The translations under genes and the position numbers were made by a program. The notes beneath the pieces were generated by a model that was not told the DNA's origin, made no database searches, and saw only the letters and a list, made by a program, of their open reading frames with translations. From contig NZ_CP171363.1 of assembly GCF_046523945.1 (NCBI RefSeq), positions 1,736,001 to 1,800,000 of the forward strand: a stretch of DNA of 64,000 nt. Direction: 5' to 3'. Numbering within the stretch: the stretch's first letter is position 1; the number at the start of each line of letters is the position of its first letter. Source of the DNA: Faucicola mancuniensis (GTDB lineage Bacteria; Pseudomonadota; Gammaproteobacteria; Pseudomonadales; Moraxellaceae). Below, one piece after another: positions 33,693-42,608 of the stretch.

Positions 33693-33755
33693 CCCAAGAG
33701 ATGTTGCGTCTTTTATTTATTTTTTAATAAAAGTCAGGCTTGGTTTTCTTTTTTA
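33693..33755 (+). promoter_or_regulatory. Possible structured leader upstream of ahcY
   Basis: The 477 bases from 33354 to 33830 hold no gene. About 90 bases before ahcY, CCAAG (33694-33698) can pair with CTTGG (33739-33743) around an inner hairpin CTTTTATT/AATAAAAG (33710-33733), followed by a T-rich run to 33755. This could be a terminator, or a leader that responds to methionine-cycle metabolites. It does not show the conserved core of the known SAH riboswitch. The rest of the gap is AT-rich, with no other structure that I can support. Confidence 0.35.
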
Positions 33756-33830
33756 GCAATTTTTTTAAAAAGAAATAAATAACGACATCTGCGATTTACT
33801 TTTTTTAACCCAAGATAAGGAGTGGACGCA

Positions 33831-35213
33831 GTGTCTACACAAAATTTTACCGATTATAAAGTTGCCGATATTAACCTTGCCGACTACGGTCGCAAAGAGA
33901 TTAAACTTGCTGAAACCGAAATGCCTGCCTTGATGGGGCTACGCAAACGCTATCAAGCCGAACAACCTTTAAAAGGTGCAAAAATTGTCGGCTGTATCCA
34001 TATGACCATTCAAACCGCTGTACTGATTGAAACGCTGGTGGCATTGGGTGCAGAAGTTCGTTGGACATCGTGCAACATCTTTTCAACCCAAGACCACGCA
34101 GCGGCAGCTATTGCAGCGGCTGGCATTCCTGTATTTGCGTGGAAAGGCGAAACCGAAGAAGAGTACGAATGGTGCTTGCGTCAGCAGTTGTTTGTTGGCG
34201 GTGAAGAGAGCGGTGAGCTTTGGGACGCAAACATTATCCTAGATGATGGTGGCGATTTGACCGCCCTAATTCACGACAAATACCCACAAATGCTTGACAA
34301 AATCAACGGCATTTCGGAAGAAACCACAACAGGTGTTCACCGTTTGATTGATATGCTTGCCAAAGGCACACTAAAAGTCCCTGCCATCAATGTAAACGAT
34401 GCCGTTACCAAATCAAAAAACGACAACAAATACGGTTGCCGTCATAGCCTAAACGATGCTATTAAACGTGGTACGGACATGTTGCTATCTGGTCGCCGTG
34501 CGTTAGTGATTGGTTATGGTGATGTGGGCAAGGGTTCGGCTCAAAGCCTACGCCAAGAAGGTATGATTGTGCGTGTCAGCGAAATTGACCCAATTTGTGG
34601 TATGCAAGCGTGTATGGACGGCTATGAGCTTGTTTCGCCATTTGTGGGTGGCGACCCTGCCAACGGCGTGAACGAAACTTTGCTAAAAGACACCGATTTA
34701 ATCGTAACCACCACAGGCAACTACCACGTTTGTAATGCCGATATGTTAAAAGACCTAAAATCAACGGCTGTGGTATGTAATATCGGACATTTTGACACCG
34801 AAATTGACACCCAATTTATGCGTGATAACTGGAAATGGGTGGAAGTCAAACCGCAAGTTCACCAAGTTTACCGCTCAAATGACGACAGCGATTATTTGAT
34901 TATCTTGTCAGAAGGTCGCCTTGTAAACTTAGGTAACGCCACAGGACACCCATCTCGCATTATGGACGGCTCATTTGCCAACCAAGTGCTGGCTCAAATT
35001 CATCTGTTTAAAGAAAAATTTGCCGATTTGCCAGCCGACAAAAAAGCCGACAATGTGTATGTTAAAGTGTTGCCGAAAAAACTTGATGAAGAAGTGGCAG
35101 CTGCAATGGTGGCAGGCTTTAATGGCGTGATTACCAAACTCACCCAAAAGCAAGCGGACTATATTGGCGTAAGCGTTGATGGACCATTTAAGGCTGATGA
35201 GTATAAGTATTGA
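33831..35213 (+). CDS. ahcY: Adenosylhomocysteinase
   Basis: This enzyme hydrolyses S-adenosylhomocysteine to homocysteine and adenosine, recycling the by-product of SAM-dependent methylation. The protein has 460 residues from the GTG at 33831, chosen because AAGGAG lies nine bases upstream; a GTG at 33822 overlaps that site. Visible are GCIHMTIQTAVLIETL, the NAD-binding GYGDVGKGSA, the ISEETTTGVHRL region, VTTTGN, and the C-terminal KADEYKY, whose Lys and Tyr reach into the partner subunit's NAD site. The 40-residue insert relative to the mammalian enzyme is present, as in other bacteria. metF follows after a toxin-antitoxin pair. Confidence 0.97.
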   Translation: MSTQNFTDYKVADINLADYGRKEIKLAETEMPALMGLRKRYQAEQPLKGAKIVGCIHMTIQTAVLIETLVALGAEVRWTSCNIFSTQDHAAAAIAAAGIPVFAWKGETEEEYEWCLRQQLFVGGEESGELWDANIILDDGGDLTALIHDKYPQMLDKINGISEETTTGVHRLIDMLAKGTLKVPAINVNDAVTKSKNDNKYGCRHSLNDAIKRGTDMLLSGRRALVIGYGDVGKGSAQSLRQEGMIVRVSEIDPICGMQACMDGYELVSPFVGGDPANGVNETLLKDTDLIVTTTGNYHVCNADMLKDLKSTAVVCNIGHFDTEIDTQFMRDNWKWVEVKPQVHQVYRSNDDSDYLIILSEGRLVNLGNATGHPSRIMDGSFANQVLAQIHLFKEKFADLPADKKADNVYVKVLPKKLDEEVAAAMVAGFNGVITKLTQKQADYIGVSVDGPFKADEYKY

Positions 35214-35242
35214 TTGATTTAAAAGCCCAATAATTTGGTGTA

Positions 35243-35277
35243 AAATAAGGCAAAAGTGCATTGCTTTTGCCTTATTT
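35243..35277 (+). terminator. Terminator after ahcY
   Basis: AAATAAGGCAAAAG and CTTTTGCCTTATTT make a perfect 14-base stem with a seven-base loop, 30 bases after the ahcY stop. It separates ahcY from the toxin-antitoxin genes and metF. Confidence 0.85.
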
Positions 35278-35303
35278 CTCTTAACATTATTAGGAATAGT
35301 GCT

Positions 35304-35534
35304 ATGACATTAGAACAAGCCATTTATGAAATTACACATAAATCTAGTTTTGAAGAACAGCTTTATGCGATTGAGCAAATTAGTAAAAATTTGCGGTCAG
35401 CTCACGCCCCTACGATAAAAAAACCAAGAAAAACTTTTGAACTTCATCCTTTTAATCTTGGTAAAATTGAACCGCCAACTCGTGAAGAAATGTATGATGA
35501 ACGTACCAAACAAATTTTAGGAATTGTAGAGTAA
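35304..35534 (+). CDS. Putative antitoxin of a PIN-domain toxin-antitoxin pair
   Basis: This 76-residue protein starts at ATG 35304. The N-terminal half (LEQAIYEITHKSSFEEQLYAI) is helical and could dimerise. The C-terminal half is basic then Pro-rich (KKPRKTFELHPFNLGK), ending EEMYDERTKQILGIVE, a segment similar in style to antitoxin tails that thread through VapC active sites. Its stop shares a base with the start of the PIN gene (TAATG). It is named antitoxin because of size, order and overlap; there is no recognisable DNA-binding fold such as AbrB or RHH. Confidence 0.65.
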   Translation: MTLEQAIYEITHKSSFEEQLYAIEQISKNLRSAHAPTIKKPRKTFELHPFNLGKIEPPTREEMYDERTKQILGIVE

Positions 35535-36013
35535 TGTCAAACTATCAAACTTTACAACAATATTCCAATCTTTTTGCAATTGATACCAATATTTTAATAT
35601 ATGCCTACAATGTTGGCTCACCATTTCACAATCAAGCTCAAAAATTTTTAATGCAAAAAATGAAAGAAGTAAATGAGTTTGATGAACTGCCTATTTGTAT
35701 TTGCCAACAATCGTGCATAGAATTTGTCAATGGTATCACATGGCAACGATTAGAAAACCCTCTTTCTGTTAGTCAAGCTATTAATATTATTGAATATTTA
35801 AATGATTGTGGTTTAACAATCATTCACCCAAAACACAGCCAAGTTACCACTTTTAGCGAACTTGTATTATTGCATAATTCACGCAAAAAGATTTTTGATA
35901 CTTCCATTGCATCAACTTTAAAAGATAATAAAATCAAAGGATTATATACCGTCAATGTCAAAGATTTTCAAGATTATGATTTTTTGACCGTGATTAATCC
36001 ACTAGCCGAGTAA
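35534..36013 (+). CDS. PIN-domain ribonuclease toxin (VapC-like)
   Basis: This 159-residue protein has the PIN nuclease pattern. The first acidic residue is in LFAIDTNILIYAYNVGSPFH. There is a conserved Glu in QQSCIEFVNGI, and a second Asp in KKIFDTSIASTL. The final part, LYTVNVKDFQDYDFLTVINP, matches the usual NxxDF end of the fold. VapC-type toxins cut tRNA or rRNA and are held inactive by the upstream antitoxin. All key positions appear intact. The gene is A/T-rich compared with its neighbours ahcY and metF, consistent with acquisition. Confidence 0.85.
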   Translation: MSNYQTLQQYSNLFAIDTNILIYAYNVGSPFHNQAQKFLMQKMKEVNEFDELPICICQQSCIEFVNGITWQRLENPLSVSQAINIIEYLNDCGLTIIHPKHSQVTTFSELVLLHNSRKKIFDTSIASTLKDNKIKGLYTVNVKDFQDYDFLTVINPLAE

Positions 36014-36022
36014 ACCATAACC

Positions 36023-36970
36023 ATGACCCCAATCCTAAACCGCCTAAACCAACTAGAAAACCTAGTTAATGAATTAAAAAATGACATTAACAACCAAAGC
36101 CAAGCCGTTAAATCAAACCCAAATTCAACAAAAACGCCCTTTTCTTTTGAATTTTTTCCCACAAAAACGGACGAAGGACAGGCCAAACTTTTGACCGTTT
36201 TTGATGAATTAAACGAATTATCGCCAAAATATTTTAGCGTAACTTACGGTGCAGGCGGTACAACTCGTGAACGCACGCTCGGCATTGTCAAATCTTTGAC
36301 CGAAAAATCCACCACCGACATTGCTCCGCATTTGTCGTGTATTGGCGATGGAAAATGTGAAATTGGAGAATTGCTGGATTTTTATAAATCTTTGGGCGTA
36401 AAACGACTGGTTGCCTTGCGTGGCGATTTACCAAGTGGTCAGGTTGGTTATGGTGAATTGCCGTATGCCCTTGATTTGGTTAGATTTATTCGTGAACACA
36501 GTGGCGAGCATTTTAACATCAAAGTGGCGTGTTATCCAGAAATGCACCCACAAGCCAAAAGTTTTGCTCACGACATTGACAATTTGGTGAATAAATTTCA
36601 TGCAGGGGCGAATGAAGCCATTACCCAATTTTTTTATAATGCCGACAGCTATTTGTATTTGCGTGATGAGCTTGTCAAACGTGGCATTCACCAAGACAAA
36701 TTCCCCATTGTTGCAGGCATTATGCCAATCACCAATGCAAGTAATCTAATCCGCTTTGCCGATGGTTGCGGTGCGGACATGCCACGTTTTATTCGTAAGC
36801 AACTTGCCGATTTTGGCGATGACAAAAAAGCTATTCGTGAATTTGGTTTTGATGTGGTGGTAAAATTGTGTGAACGTTTGATAAGTGAAGGTGTGCCAGC
36901 CTTGCATTTTTACACCATGAACACGGTTAATCCAAATAAAGAATTGGTAAAATCCCTAAATTTGGTATAA
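36023..36970 (+). CDS. metF: 5,10-methylenetetrahydrofolate reductase
   Basis: This FAD-dependent TIM-barrel enzyme makes 5-methyl-THF, the methyl donor for homocysteine. The protein has 315 residues. The barrel begins at PFSFEFFPTKTDEGQAKL near residue 38, after an unusual polar N-terminal extension (LNQLENLVNELKNDIN) that looks like a short coiled coil. ITQFFYNADSYL, APHLSCIGDG and the C-terminal FYTMNTVNP motif are as expected. The start follows the PIN gene by nine bases, so it may be co-transcribed with the toxin-antitoxin pair. It provides the methyl group that, with AhcY, drives the methionine cycle. Confidence 0.95.
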   Translation: MTPILNRLNQLENLVNELKNDINNQSQAVKSNPNSTKTPFSFEFFPTKTDEGQAKLLTVFDELNELSPKYFSVTYGAGGTTRERTLGIVKSLTEKSTTDIAPHLSCIGDGKCEIGELLDFYKSLGVKRLVALRGDLPSGQVGYGELPYALDLVRFIREHSGEHFNIKVACYPEMHPQAKSFAHDIDNLVNKFHAGANEAITQFFYNADSYLYLRDELVKRGIHQDKFPIVAGIMPITNASNLIRFADGCGADMPRFIRKQLADFGDDKKAIREFGFDVVVKLCERLISEGVPALHFYTMNTVNPNKELVKSLNLV

Positions 36971-36977
36971 GTACAAA

Positions 36978-37370
36978 TGTTTACTTATAAAACGCTGTTT
37001 TGGCTTATCATTACCAATATTATTAGCACCATTTTGCATTACGCTTTGAGCATTATCCAGAACCCGACTGGCTAAATGCTCATGTGGTGGATTTGTTTTG
37101 GTTTTTTATGACGCCATGTGCGTTTGTTGCCTTGCATTTTTATAAACGCCAAAATTTGCCAAAGGCTTGACCGCCCTACTCGCCTACTGTGCAATGAGTT
37201 TACTCGTGCTTGGGCATTATAATTATGCACCGTTTTTTGACATCAGTTTTAAAATTCATCTGTTGATTTGGATTGAAGCGATTTTGGCAATGATTTTGGC
37301 AGTTTATGGCGTGCTGTATGTTTGGCAATTTAAAATAAAGGAAAAATCAATTGCAAAATCAATCACTTAA
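36978..37370 (+). pseudogene. Frameshifted small membrane protein
   Basis: Three frames are needed to read one plausible protein of about 130 residues with four hydrophobic segments. These are FTYKTLFWLIITNIISTI (frame of ATG 36978), then HYPEPDWLNAHVVDLFWFFM, then LTALLAYCAMSLLVLGHYNY to the stop at 37370. The first break is within CATTACGCTTTGAGC and the second near CCAAAGGCTTGACC. Family unknown. The 3' end overlaps the start of tag. Two independent frameshifts argue for decay rather than programmed shifting. Confidence 0.65.
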
Positions 37371-37923
37371 ACGCTGTATTTGGTGCGGTGATGACCCATT
37401 ATACCAAGCCTATCACGATACTGAATGGGGTAAAATCATTGACGATGACAAAACACTCTTTGCCCTTTTGTGTCTTGAGAGTATGCAAGCGGGTTTGAGC
37501 TGGATTACCATTTTGCGAAAGCGAGAGCGGTTTTATCAAGTGTTTGATAATTTTGATCCAAATAAAGTCGCCTTTTATGATGAAAATAAAATCAATGAAT
37601 TGATGATGGACGCTGGCATTATTCGCAACCGTGCCAAAATCAATGCCATTATTCATAACGCCAATTTATTTTTAAAAATCACGCAAAATCAATCCTTTAG
37701 CGATTATTTATGGGCAATGTCGCCCAATGGCTTGGCAAAAAATCCACTCATCAACCACCCAACCGACATTAGCCAAATTCCTGCCACCACCGAATTTTCG
37801 GACAAAATGGCAAAACAGCTCAAAAAAGACGGTTTTAAATTTTTGGGTTCGACCACTTGTTATGCCTTTATGCAGTCGTGCGGTATGGTGAACGACCATG
37901 TGGCGGATTGTGATTTTAGATAA
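37351..37923 (+). CDS. tag: DNA-3-methyladenine glycosylase I
   Basis: Tag removes 3-methyladenine from alkylated DNA as the first step of base-excision repair. The protein has 190 residues, a normal length. It begins KRCIWCGDDPLYQAYHDTEWG, giving the Cys and His of the Zn snap together with the later VNDHVADC. ESMQAGLSWITILRKR is the family signature around the helix-hairpin-helix region. The start is a TTG at 37351 with AAGGA nine bases upstream; it lies within the end of a decayed membrane-protein gene. No ada or alkB gene is near. Confidence 0.95.
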   Translation: MQNQSLKRCIWCGDDPLYQAYHDTEWGKIIDDDKTLFALLCLESMQAGLSWITILRKRERFYQVFDNFDPNKVAFYDENKINELMMDAGIIRNRAKINAIIHNANLFLKITQNQSFSDYLWAMSPNGLAKNPLINHPTDISQIPATTEFSDKMAKQLKKDGFKFLGSTTCYAFMQSCGMVNDHVADCDFR

Positions 37924-38016
37924 CTTTTTTTTATATTAATTATAAAAAAAATTACTAATTATTTTGCTTTTCTAATTCATTCCTATAATTTATATTATGC
38001 CTGTTTTATAAAACAA

Positions 38017-38967
38017 TTAAGTGGTGGAGTTGTTTTTTTGCAAAACGGCATTCACAATCATGACGATAATGCCCGCCCAAATCAAGCCAAAACTAAACAT
38101 TTTTTCAACGCTTACCACTTCATTTAACACAACAATGGACAACAAAAACATTAACGCAGGCTCAAGATAACTTAACATACCAAACAAATTCACAGGCAAC
38201 AGACCGCTTGCCGACAGATTGCTTTGCATGGCAACCGCACTGATAATCCCAAGCCCAACCACCAACGCCATCATCACGCCAGAGCCTGCCACCACAGATA
38301 ACGAATCGCCTTGATACAACAAAACCGCCAACGCAATCGGTGAAATGATACTCAAATCCACAAACAGCCCCAACAATGCAGGTACGCCTTGCCAACGTCT
38401 TAAACCATAATAAATCGGATACGTCAGACACACCCATGCAGTCGTCCACGATACCGAACCCGCCAGCCAAATTTGAAGCAACACACCAAGCCCAGCAAGC
38501 ACAATTGCCAAAGTTTTTAAACGGTTTAAACGTTCAGCAAACACCACACAGCCCACCAACACCATCATAAGCGGAAACAAAAAATAGCCGATAGACACAT
38601 TGACCGCTTGCCCATTCACAGGCGCCCACATAAACAGCCACAACTGACTGGCTAAAATCGGCGTTGGCAATACCAATAACAGTTTGTCTTTTGGTGTGCG
38701 AAGGCTTTGCAAAAATTTGGCAAGTTTGGCAAAACCATCGCTAAACAGCATAATTACCACAAGCCCAAACCACATCGCCACCATTCGCCACAAAAACACT
38801 TGCGTGCCTGTCAAAGGCGACAGCCAATGACTGTACATATACAGCACGGCAAATAAAATATTGGATAACAACGCCAACGAAATACCGACCATCACACGAT
38901 TTTGGCTAAAAATGGTTGATAAATTGGAAAGATTGAACAAAAATTGGTTTGAAATTGCTTTTGTCAT
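38017..38967 (-). CDS. rarD: EamA family transporter, RarD type
   Basis: This 316-residue inner-membrane protein has ten hydrophobic segments. It shows the RarD pattern: GISLALLSNILFAVLYMYSH at the first helix, TGTQVFLWRMV, and the signature NGQAVNVSIGYFLFPLMMVL with AERLN following. RarD proteins belong to the drug/metabolite transporter superfamily; the substrate is not established. An N-terminal extension of about 25 polar residues precedes the first helix. It is divergent from an Lrp-type regulator across 166 bases, a common arrangement in which the regulator controls the exporter, so amino-acid-related efflux is a fair guess. Confidence 0.85.
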   Translation of the reverse strand: MTKAISNQFLFNLSNLSTIFSQNRVMVGISLALLSNILFAVLYMYSHWLSPLTGTQVFLWRMVAMWFGLVVIMLFSDGFAKLAKFLQSLRTPKDKLLLVLPTPILASQLWLFMWAPVNGQAVNVSIGYFLFPLMMVLVGCVVFAERLNRLKTLAIVLAGLGVLLQIWLAGSVSWTTAWVCLTYPIYYGLRRWQGVPALLGLFVDLSIISPIALAVLLYQGDSLSVVAGSGVMMALVVGLGIISAVAMQSNLSASGLLPVNLFGMLSYLEPALMFLLSIVVLNEVVSVEKMFSFGLIWAGIIVMIVNAVLQKNNSTT

Positions 38968-39133
38968 AAAAACCCTACACCTAGTAATAAATATTGAAAT
39001 AGTATAACGGCTTTTTTTGCAAAATTATTTCATTTTTTAACAATTTGTGCTAAATTATGCCATGAAAATTTGCCAAAAAAAATTATTTTTGCAAAAAAGT
39101 GTTTAATGTTTTTTGCCTAACTGGATAAGTGCT

Positions 39134-39601
39134 ATGCAACACGAAATTGATGATATTGATAAACGTATTTTGAATATTTTACAAGAAGATGCGACCCTGC
39201 CGTTAAAAAACATCTCAGAGCAAGTCCACGCTTCGGTGGCAACTTGCCAACGCCGTATCCAGTTTATGATGGATTCTGGGGTGATTACCAAACAAGTGGC
39301 GATTATTAACCCTGTGGAGTTGGGTTTTGGTTTGACCACTTTTGTGTTGATTGAAATGGAAAAGCAAAACAACGCCATGCAAGATGCGTTTGAGCGTTTG
39401 ATGAACCGTTTGCACAATGTGATGAGCTGTTACGAAATTTCGGGCGATTTTGATTTTTTGTTGTTGGTTCATGCCAAAAATATGGAAGATTACCACCGTT
39501 TTACACGAGATTATTTGACTTTTGAAAACAATGTTAGACGTTTTAAAAGCCAATTTGTGATGAATTTTGCCAAAGTCGGTACAAAAATTGAATTGGATTA
39601 A
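39134..39601 (+). CDS. Lrp/AsnC family transcriptional regulator
   Basis: This 155-residue regulator starts from the ATG at 39134. The N-terminal helix-turn-helix (DDIDKRILNILQEDATLPLK, then VHASVATCQRRIQFM) is followed by the RAM ligand-binding domain (GFGLTTFVLIEMEKQ, ISGDFDFLLLVHAKNMEDY). Such proteins respond to amino acids and often regulate a divergent transporter, here rarD. An in-frame TTG at 39113 could add seven residues but has no better ribosome-binding site. Residues of the effector domain do not let me name the ligand. Confidence 0.93.
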   Translation: MQHEIDDIDKRILNILQEDATLPLKNISEQVHASVATCQRRIQFMMDSGVITKQVAIINPVELGFGLTTFVLIEMEKQNNAMQDAFERLMNRLHNVMSCYEISGDFDFLLLVHAKNMEDYHRFTRDYLTFENNVRRFKSQFVMNFAKVGTKIELD

Positions 39602-39701
39602 CTGGATTGCAATCGGTTAAAATGGCTTGCTGTTAAGCCAATATTTTCCAAAAAAATGCGTGATGGTGTATAATAAGCATTTTACAACATGATTGGTTAA
39701 A

Positions 39702-42335
39702 ATGTCTGACACTTTTCGCACCACTTACCAAAATACCGAGCTGGTCGTTCCCCCTGATGGGCATTGCTTTCATTGTGGCGACCCCTTGCCAAAACAGCCG
39801 TTTTTTACCCTGATTTTGGGTGAACAGCGTGCCATGTGCTGTCTGGGTTGCCAGCTTGCCAGTCAAAGCATTGTAGAAGCTGGGCTTGAGCAATATTACC
39901 TTGACCGTAGCGAGATTAACCGCACCGCAAGCTTGCCAGACAGCCTGCACCAACTACAAGCCTACGACCATGATGATATCAAATCCCAGTTTGTGTATGG
40001 GCAAGATGGGCATGATGTCGCTGAGCTGTCAATCAGCAATTTACGCTGTAGTGCCTGTGCATGGCTGATTGAAACGCAGTTAGGCAGGTTAGACGGTATG
40101 AAACAGTGCCAAGTCAATCTAACCAATCAACGAATGCGAGTGATTTGGGACGACAAAAAATTGCCGATTAGCCAAATTTTGTCAAAAATTCAAGCCATCG
40201 GCTACAATGCCAAGCCCTATCGCCAAGACACCCACGAAGCCATGCTTCGCCGTGACAATCGCCGAATGCTGTTTCAATTAGGTATTTCGGCATTGGGGAC
40301 AATGCAAGCGATGATGTTTGCGGTGGGGCTGTATTTTGGCGAATACGCAGGCATGAATGGCAATGACAGAGAGTTTTTGCGGTGGGTGTCACTGTTTGTC
40401 AGTATTCCTGTGTTTTTGATTTCAGGCTTGCCGTTTTTTCAGTCGGCTTTTTCGGCTGTCAAGGCTCGCCAAGTCAATATGGACGTGCCGATTAGCATTG
40501 CCATTACCATCACTTTTTTTGCCAGTCTGTACGCCACCATGACCCACACGGGTGAGACCTATTACGACTCGGTGAGTATGCTGATTTTCTTTTTGTTGGC
40601 GGGCAAATATGTGGAGCATAACGCCCGTATTAAAGCGTCCAGCCTTGCCAATGATTTGGTCGTGGTTGAGCCGATTTTGGTGGAAAAATTGGGACAAGAA
40701 AATGTTCAAAACTCTCCCCAAGAGTTTGCAACATTGTGTGAAAAATACCAAACCATTTTTGCCAATCATTTTGCAAAAGATTCAACATTAGACAATACAA
40801 CAGACAACATCAATCTTGAAAATTGGGTATCCGCTCAAAATCTACAAGTGGGCGACATTATCCGCATTGACGCAGGGTCAAGCGTGATTGCGGATGGGGT
40901 GCTGTTGTCAAACCATGCCGCCGTCTCGCAAAGCCTATTAACAGGCGAAAGCGATTTAATCGTTAAAAATCAAGGTGATAGCCTGGTTGGCGGTAGCCAA
41001 AACGACAGTCAGCCGTTTCTGATGCAAGTTACCGCCTTGCCCCAAGACAGCCAAATTGGCGTGATAGACCGCCTTGTTAATCGTTCCTTAAGCGAAAAAC
41101 CACAAATTGCCCTGCGTGCCGATAGGCTGGCTCGCTGGTTTATCGCTCGTGTGTTGGTGATTGCTAGTGTCGTGTTTGTCAGTTGGTATATGATAAACCC
41201 CAGCCACGCCATTTGGGCTACCGTTGCGGTGTTGGTGGCGACTTGTCCGTGTGCCTTGTCGCTTGCCACACCGATTGCTTTGACCGTATCCACCAACCGT
41301 TTGGCAAGTTTGGGCTTTTTGGCAACTCGTGGACATACCATCACCACTTTATCCGAAATCACCCATATCGCTTTTGACAAAACAGGCACTTTGACTTACG
41401 GACAGCCCAATTTATTGGCGATTGATGTGATAAATGACAATATTGATAAAAATTTTGACAAAAATATTGATAAAAAACTTCACAATCAAAATTTGCAAAA
41501 TCATTATCTTGCTATAGCAGGTAGCCTAGAAATCGGCAGTCGCCACCCAATCGCCCACGCATTATTAACCGCCACTCGGCAAATGCACTTGCCGATAACC
41601 CAAGATTTACAACATATAGTCGGCGGTGGCGTGCAAGCCATCATTGACAATCAAACTTATCGATTGGGGCATTTTGCTTTTGCAACCGATAACAATCCTA
41701 ATTTAACAGATTTTTTACCAAATAATGACAATTTCCAAGCCAGCAATCATGTAACTTTAAGTGTTAAAAAAGGCGAAAATTGGCAAATTTTAGCCCATTT
41801 TTATTTTCATGATAAAATCCGTGAAGAAGCGTTTGAAACAGTAAAAAATCTGAAAAATCAAGGGCTTAAGTTGTTGATTTTGACAGGCGACCCAAGCGAC
41901 CAAGCCAACAAAGTCGCTAAACAACTTGGCATTGACACGGTGTATAAAGGCTTGACACCAGATCAAAAAGTCGCCCATATTGAAGCCTTGCAAAATGCCA
42001 ATCATATTGTGCAAATGGTGGGCGATGGTATCAATGACGCACCTGTGTTGGCAAAGGCGAATGTATCAACGGCGATGGCAGGCGTGGCGGATTTGGCTCA
42101 AGTATCAAGCGATTCGCTGATTTTAAATGGCAAAATCCAAGCGGTACTTGATGGATATCGTGTTGCCAAAAAAACCGACAAAATCATTGCCCAAAATTTT
42201 CGCTGGGCGTTGGGGTATAATATTGCGGTGTTGTTGCCGTCTGCATTTGGCTATGTTCCGCCTTGGCTTGCGGCGATTGGTATGTCGTTGAGTTCGTTGT
42301 TTGTCGTGTTAAATGCGTTGCGTTTAAAACGTTGA
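39702..42335 (+). CDS. ccoI: Cu(I)-translocating P-type ATPase for cbb3 oxidase assembly (CcoI/FixI)
   Basis: This 877-residue P1B-type ATPase delivers copper for the cbb3 oxidase. The N-terminus has a Cys-rich domain (CFHCGDPLP and AMCCLGCQLA) typical of CcoI/FixI and absent from CopA. A heavy-metal-associated domain follows with LRCSACAWLIE. The membrane motif CPCALSLATP carries the ion-binding Cys pair. DKTGTLT holds the phosphorylated Asp, and VGDGINDAPVL is the hinge. The actuator loop TGES is present as LTGESD. A TATAAT lies 28 bases before the ATG. It is apart from ccoS, which is about 10 kb upstream, so the usual ccoGHIS cluster is dispersed. Confidence 0.93.
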   Translation: MSDTFRTTYQNTELVVPPDGHCFHCGDPLPKQPFFTLILGEQRAMCCLGCQLASQSIVEAGLEQYYLDRSEINRTASLPDSLHQLQAYDHDDIKSQFVYGQDGHDVAELSISNLRCSACAWLIETQLGRLDGMKQCQVNLTNQRMRVIWDDKKLPISQILSKIQAIGYNAKPYRQDTHEAMLRRDNRRMLFQLGISALGTMQAMMFAVGLYFGEYAGMNGNDREFLRWVSLFVSIPVFLISGLPFFQSAFSAVKARQVNMDVPISIAITITFFASLYATMTHTGETYYDSVSMLIFFLLAGKYVEHNARIKASSLANDLVVVEPILVEKLGQENVQNSPQEFATLCEKYQTIFANHFAKDSTLDNTTDNINLENWVSAQNLQVGDIIRIDAGSSVIADGVLLSNHAAVSQSLLTGESDLIVKNQGDSLVGGSQNDSQPFLMQVTALPQDSQIGVIDRLVNRSLSEKPQIALRADRLARWFIARVLVIASVVFVSWYMINPSHAIWATVAVLVATCPCALSLATPIALTVSTNRLASLGFLATRGHTITTLSEITHIAFDKTGTLTYGQPNLLAIDVINDNIDKNFDKNIDKKLHNQNLQNHYLAIAGSLEIGSRHPIAHALLTATRQMHLPITQDLQHIVGGGVQAIIDNQTYRLGHFAFATDNNPNLTDFLPNNDNFQASNHVTLSVKKGENWQILAHFYFHDKIREEAFETVKNLKNQGLKLLILTGDPSDQANKVAKQLGIDTVYKGLTPDQKVAHIEALQNANHIVQMVGDGINDAPVLAKANVSTAMAGVADLAQVSSDSLILNGKIQAVLDGYRVAKKTDKIIAQNFRWALGYNIAVLLPSAFGYVPPWLAAIGMSLSSLFVVLNALRLKR

Positions 42336-42338
42336 TGA

Positions 42339-42608
42339 TTAATCGGCAAATTTTTCAGTTAATTTATCCAACAGTTTTTGTAAAGTTTGATTTTCTTTGT
42401 CTTTTTGCAAAATAATTTTATCTTTATGTTGAATGATTAATTTTAGCTGTTCAATTTCTTTTTGCTGAGGTTGATTGTCGTATTGATACAATGTTCCTGA
42501 ATTGTTTAAATGATTAATGCCAATACCACCACTAAAATTTTGAACAGTATTTTCACTACTTGGCATTAAATCAAAAGGCTCTAGACTATCAAGAACTAAA
42601 AAACTCAC
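42339..42608 (-). pseudogene. C-terminal tail of an XRE-type phage-like regulator, truncated by an IS remnant
   Basis: The 89-codon frame starts at a GTG (42608) that lies inside the IS remnant next door, so its first ten or so residues are IS-derived. The rest is a Gly/Asn-rich linker (NFSGGIGINHLNNSGTLYQY) and a coiled coil (EIEQLKLIIQHKDKIILQKD). This is the usual C-terminal style of small phage-type helix-turn-helix repressors. The DNA-binding domain is missing on the other side of the remnant. It is probably not functional. Confidence 0.55.

Noticed and set aside
33360..33830. An SAH riboswitch upstream of ahcY
   Set aside because: The gene context invites it, but I could not find the conserved core expected of the known class; only a simple AT-rich hairpin is present.
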